A stretch of DNA of 64,000 bases, from the NCBI GenBank assembly GCA_003281315.1, contig QCCH01000003.1:62001-126000 (forward strand), given 5' to 3'. The position numbers were made by a program, and so were the translations under genes. This DNA comes from Prochlorococcus sp. AG-347-K20 (lineage in GTDB: Bacteria; Cyanobacteriota; Cyanobacteriia; PCC-6307; Cyanobiaceae). Position 1 is the first letter of the stretch. Each line of letters starts with the position of its first letter. The notes beneath the pieces were generated by a model that did no database searches, was not told where the DNA came from, and saw nothing but the letters and a program-made list of their open reading frames with translations. Below are positions 60,569 to 64,000 of the stretch, one piece after another.

Positions 60569-61870
60569 TTAAACTCCAGTATGAAGAGTCTTTCGCCAGA
60601 GTATCTTTTTGGGGAAAATAGACATCTTTATAGTTACCCAAGGGATTACTAAAAACCAATGTGATAAATAAAAAACCGATACAAATACCATCAAAAAATT
60701 GCTTTTTTGCAATACAGGTACTTCACTTTTACAAGAAGAACCGTACCAAAAAGCAATTCCAGATAACATAAAAGCTGTAAATGAAATAGGCCAATAAATT
60801 GGTGAATCTAAAAAAGCAATACTGAAAACTAAATCAAAAATAGAAATGATTGGTAATGCATATTGCAAGATGAAAAAGTAAGTTAAATCAAATTTCTGCA
60901 AATAATCAATTTTATTAGTAAATAATTGATCTCCATAATCGAAGAATCTTTGCAAACCCCCCTCTGCCCATCTTTGCCTTTGAGCTAATAAAGCATTTAA
61001 ATTCTCAACTGCTTCCTCCATGACTGGAGGATCCCATAAGATTCCAATTCTAGATTTTGATAATAATAATCTTAAACTCAAATCAAGATCATCTGTAACT
61101 GTATCTTCATTAAAAGAACCACATGCTAACAATGTTTCTTTCTGAATTAATTGACCATTTCCCCTTAATTCGGAAACTCCAGCAACTGATAATCTTCCAT
61201 ATTGAAAGATTGCATCCATAGCCATCTCCATTGACTGACAGGAAGTTAAAAAATTCTTACTTACATTTGTTACTGATTTTCTTAGTTGAACTGCAGACCA
61301 ATCACCCTCTTCTACAAAACTAAATAACCTTATCAAAGAATCTTGTTTTAATTCAGCATCAGCATCCAAAACTAATAACCATTCACCGTGGGTAAATTTC
61401 AAGGCATAATTCAAAGCTCCTGACTTTCCTCCTCCTGCATTTGGAGAACGACTTATGACTTTTAGCTTGTCATATTGTCTAGATAATCGATCTAAAATTA
61501 AAGGCGTCTTATCAGAACTACCATCATCGATTATGTAAATATTTAATTTATTTGTTGAATAATCCAAACTAAATAATCTCTCAACTAATCTTGATATGAC
61601 ATTCTCTTCATCTCTAGCTGCGACTAAAATATCAAGCACAGGTAACTCTTTATTGCTAATTCTTCTGCTTACAGTATTTAAAACGTTGTTCCTTTTGAAA
61701 TTTCTAGAAATAACTATTAAACCGTAAAAAACAATCACAAAAGAAAGAATCAATATTATGTAAAAGAAATTTTCGATATAGTTAGCATGAGGAATAAATG
61801 CTACTAAAAAACAAGCACTAAGAAATATAAACGACTTCAATCTTCGATTTTTATAAAAACCCTTACTCAT
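60569..61870 (-). CDS. Membrane GT2-family glycosyltransferase
   Basis: Processive-type glycosyltransferase family 2 enzyme. Two N-terminal membrane helices (about 10-55), then the GT-A domain: VLDADAEL (DxD region), TDDLDLSLRLL and QRQRW (Q-x-x-RW motif typical of cellulose/hyaluronan-synthase-like enzymes). C-terminal membrane segments (about 320-400). 433 residues. It lies downstream of the SpoIID-like gene with 12 bases between. The sugar and product are unknown; surface polysaccharide is a reasonable inference. Confidence 0.88.
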   Translation of the reverse strand: MSKGFYKNRRLKSFIFLSACFLVAFIPHANYIENFFYIILILSFVIVFYGLIVISRNFKRNNVLNTVSRRISNKELPVLDILVAARDEENVISRLVERLFSLDYSTNKLNIYIIDDGSSDKTPLILDRLSRQYDKLKVISRSPNAGGGKSGALNYALKFTHGEWLLVLDADAELKQDSLIRLFSFVEEGDWSAVQLRKSVTNVSKNFLTSCQSMEMAMDAIFQYGRLSVAGVSELRGNGQLIQKETLLACGSFNEDTVTDDLDLSLRLLLSKSRIGILWDPPVMEEAVENLNALLAQRQRWAEGGLQRFFDYGDQLFTNKIDYLQKFDLTYFFILQYALPIISIFDLVFSIAFLDSPIYWPISFTAFMLSGIAFWYGSSCKSEVPVLQKSNFLMVFVSVFYLSHWFLVIPWVTIKMSIFPKKILWRKTLHTGV

Positions 61871-61882
61871 AAAAGTAAATTG

Positions 61883-63436
61883 TTAATTACTTAACTTCCA
61901 TTGAGACAATACCTCAAATTTTTTTAGCTTTGCATTTCGATAGTAATGATTCAATATTTGTTCATAAGAGAATCCTAATTTAGCCATTTCAATTGCTCCT
62001 GACTGAGATAAACCTACACCATGACCGAAGCCTCCTCCTCTCAAAAGCCATAAATCATCATTTAATTTATTAATAGTAAACAAATTACTAGGTATAAAAT
62101 TTAATACCCGTCGAATATCATCTTTAACAAGAACAATAGATTTATTACCCTTGTCCGTTTGTATTTCCAATTTTGTCACTCTGCCACTAGACCCACGTTC
62201 AATAGAATTTAAATCAAAAACATCTTCATTAATATTTATAAGTTTGTTTTTAATTAACTTTTCTTTAATTTCAATACTAGAAATTTTCTTATTCCATCGA
62301 AAAAGAGAATGATTACTCCCATAAAACTGTTCTTTATCAAAATCTAAAAAATTATTTAAATAAGATTCATTTGTAATTGGAAGTTTAAAAATTTTATTTA
62401 ATGATTTAGAACCATCAATGATTGAATTGAAATAAGAATAATCTTGAATTTGCCAAGACTCGCCTGCAGTAGCAGATACTCCACCATTAGAACCATGGTA
62501 AAAAGCATTTATTGGTTGATTTTCATGAGTGAGAATTAAATTTGAAGTTTCGTCTATGGCTTTTTGTACGTTTTTATATGAAATTTCAGAAGGCTTATAA
62601 ACTTGGCATTGAGTGCTTATACATAAATGATATTTATCCATATTAAATCTATCAGAATTAAATATGCCCCAAGTTCTTGCAATTACTGCTTGAGCCTTGA
62701 GTGCTTCTAAAGGAGAATTCGGTCCAATTTCATATGGCAAAACACCTGACAAATAGTCATCAAATTCAATTTTTTGAACTAAGGTCCAAGTTCCATATAA
62801 ATCCTTTATTAAATAAAAATTTTTGCCAAAATTAACACCATTTATTTTTATTTTCTCTTCAGAATAAATATAAATAGGACCTTCAAGTTTCATACTACTG
62901 TAGTCATTTCTAAGAACAGGAGTAATTTGAAAATTTTTTATTTTTCTGAAAATCTTATTTTTTAATTCAAACCCTGGCAGATCATCTTGAAATGGAATCC
63001 ATATTTCCCAATTTTTAGGGAAGGCAACAGTCGTCTCGAATCCTTTATCTCTTAGTTTCTCTGATTGTTTTTTTGCCGATTCATAGCTAGCAAAAGGACC
63101 AAAAACAATTCTTTCAATTATTTTTGGATTTTTAACGGGAATATCCGCCCAGGTAATATTTATCTGTTTTGATTTATGTTTAATACCGTTGGACGATATC
63201 AAGTTTAAAAAACCTTTATTAGTTGTAAATTTTATATTCTTTTTCTCCGAAAAACTATCATTCTCCCCACCTAAATATTGCTTTAAACCAATTAAAAATT
63301 TTCCTTTTTTAATTTCATTATGGAGTTCAACCTTTAGCAATTCTTCTCCTTTTGAATTTGAAATAAATTTTGTGTTTATTATTAAAATAGAAATACAGCC
63401 TAAAAATAAGTTTAAAAAGGCAAATTTAAGTTTCAT
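61883..63436 (-). CDS. SPOR- and SpoIID-domain exported protein
   Basis: 517 residues with an N-terminal signal or anchor (about 5-27). A SPOR-like segment (about 110-150, VFGPFASYESAKKQSEKL) suggests peptidoglycan septal binding. A SpoIID/LytB domain (about 210-340) holds LSGVLPYEIGPNSPLEALKAQAVIART and YHGSNGGVSATAGESW, characteristic of SpoIID lytic transglycosylases acting on denuded glycan strands. The C-terminus has GGGFGHGVGLSQSGAIEMAK, the conserved closing motif. It probably remodels the cell wall at division. Upstream of the glycosyltransferase gene in the same run. Confidence 0.9.
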   Translation of the reverse strand: MKLKFAFLNLFLGCISILIINTKFISNSKGEELLKVELHNEIKKGKFLIGLKQYLGGENDSFSEKKNIKFTTNKGFLNLISSNGIKHKSKQINITWADIPVKNPKIIERIVFGPFASYESAKKQSEKLRDKGFETTVAFPKNWEIWIPFQDDLPGFELKNKIFRKIKNFQITPVLRNDYSSMKLEGPIYIYSEEKIKINGVNFGKNFYLIKDLYGTWTLVQKIEFDDYLSGVLPYEIGPNSPLEALKAQAVIARTWGIFNSDRFNMDKYHLCISTQCQVYKPSEISYKNVQKAIDETSNLILTHENQPINAFYHGSNGGVSATAGESWQIQDYSYFNSIIDGSKSLNKIFKLPITNESYLNNFLDFDKEQFYGSNHSLFRWNKKISSIEIKEKLIKNKLININEDVFDLNSIERGSSGRVTKLEIQTDKGNKSIVLVKDDIRRVLNFIPSNLFTINKLNDDLWLLRGGGFGHGVGLSQSGAIEMAKLGFSYEQILNHYYRNAKLKKFEVLSQWKLSN

Positions 63437-63527
63437 AAATTAGAACTTTCTTTATCAATTAAAAACTTTAATTTGCACCGATGCGTATAAAGGTTTAGAT
63501 TATCCTAATTAAACACATTTGACTTAA

Positions 63528-63725
63528 ATGTCTAAACTAAAAACTCGTAAATCAGCTGCCAAAAGATTTAAAGCTACTGCGACGGGTAAATTCATGAGAA
63601 GAAGAGCTTTCCATAATCATTTACTTGATCATAAAAGCTCAAAATTAAAAAGACATCTATCAACAAAAGCCGTAGTTGATGAAAGAGATGCTGATAATGT
63701 AAGATTAATGATTCCATACGCATAA
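63528..63725 (+). CDS. rpmI: 50S ribosomal protein L35
   Basis: Small basic large-subunit protein. The start [20 protein letters not shown] and [17 protein letters not shown] are the L35 signature. 65 residues, standard. rplT follows after 28 bases, the usual rpmI-rplT pair, but without infC upstream. Confidence 0.97.
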
Positions 63726-63753
63726 ATCTTTAACCAATTTTTATTAGATATTC

Positions 63754-64000
63754 ATGGCACGGGTAAAAAGAGGCAACATAGCCAGAAAAAGAAGAAACAA
63801 AATCTTAAATCTTGCAAAAGGTTTTAGAGGCGGCAACAAAAATCTTTTCAGAACCGCAAACCAAAGAGTGATGAAAGCTCTTTGTAATGCTTATAGAGAT
63901 AGAAGAAGAAGAAAAAGAGATTTTAGAAGACTTTGGATCTCTAGAATTAACGCATCTGCGAGGATAAATGGTACAAACTATAGCAAGTTAATAAATGGGA
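63754..64000 (+). CDS. rplT: 50S ribosomal protein L20, 3' end cut
   Basis: Start [17 protein letters not shown] and the stretch [18 protein letters not shown] are L20. About 82 codons are visible before the window ends; the family length is about 115. Assembly protein for 23S rRNA, which also represses its own operon in enteric bacteria. The rest lies beyond the window. Confidence 0.96.
   Translation, partial: MARVKRGNIARKRRNKILNLAKGFRGGNKNLFRTANQRVMKALCNAYRDRRRRKRDFRRLWISRINASARINGTNYSKLING

Noticed and set aside
58753..60600. SRP RNA (ffs) near dnaX
   Set aside because: I searched for the GGAAGGAAGCAGC-type loop on both strands and did not see it in the window.

Overview
This window comes from a free-living marine picocyanobacterium, most likely a high-light-adapted Prochlorococcus. 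The DNA is very AT-rich, genes are packed with tiny gaps or overlaps, and cyanobacterial marker genes are present (psaC, psbZ, ndhS, rpaB, plmA, ycf23). The proteins carry the Lys/Asn/Ile-rich composition typical of that clade. I cannot name the strain. The region is core chromosome. I see no transposase, integrase, prophage, CRISPR array, toxin-antitoxin pair or genomic island, and there is no stretch over 300 bases without a protein or RNA gene.

Layout. 1-5.4 kb: the 3' part of glycogen phosphorylase, two unrecognised small proteins, tRNA-Arg(CCT), RNase P RNA, rnc, ndhS and rimM. 5.4-12.7 kb: glmS, psaC, acpP-fabF, transketolase and thiC behind a TPP riboswitch. 12.9-16.7 kb: a small membrane protein, an M20 amidohydrolase, a TPR protein and ruvB form a minus-strand run, followed by smpB. 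16.7-22 kb: an unknown 81-residue protein, lysS, the response regulator rpaB and mreDCB. 22-30 kb: ssb, a DedA protein, ahcY, tsaE, a PfkB kinase, an alpha/beta hydrolase, a sigma-70 factor, mgtE and a crcB pair. 30-39 kb: an SH3-like secreted protein, gyrB, miaA, infC, plmA-cysE and secA. 39-47 kb: small enzymes, tRNA-Gly(GCC), ribH, psbZ, mutS, cobH, holA and lysC. 47-55 kb: uvrB, ycf23, tilS and the asd-dapA-rnj run. 55-64 kb: the tig-clpP-clpX protein-quality operon, dnaX, a membrane glycosyltransferase, a SPOR/SpoIID protein, rpmI and the start of rplT.

The genes group into RNA processing and translation (rnpB, rnc, rimM, smpB, miaA, infC, tilS, tsaE, rnj), DNA replication and repair (ruvB, ssb, gyrB, mutS, holA, uvrB, dnaX), aspartate-family amino acid synthesis (lysC, asd, dapA), cell shape and wall (mreBCD, glmS, spoIID-like), light-responsive regulation (rpaB, a sigma factor, plmA) and photosynthesis subunits.

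I found no clearly new multi-gene system. The most useful leads are features inside otherwise ordinary genes: a beta-clamp-like motif on the N-terminal extension of MutS, whose C-terminus is short; an arginine-rich RNase J tail resembling the PNPase-binding peptide of cyanobacterial RNase E; a catalytic Asp-to-Glu change in RNase III; an A8 slippery run in dnaX placed where a short gamma product would result; and a lysine/threonine repeat tail on trigger factor.
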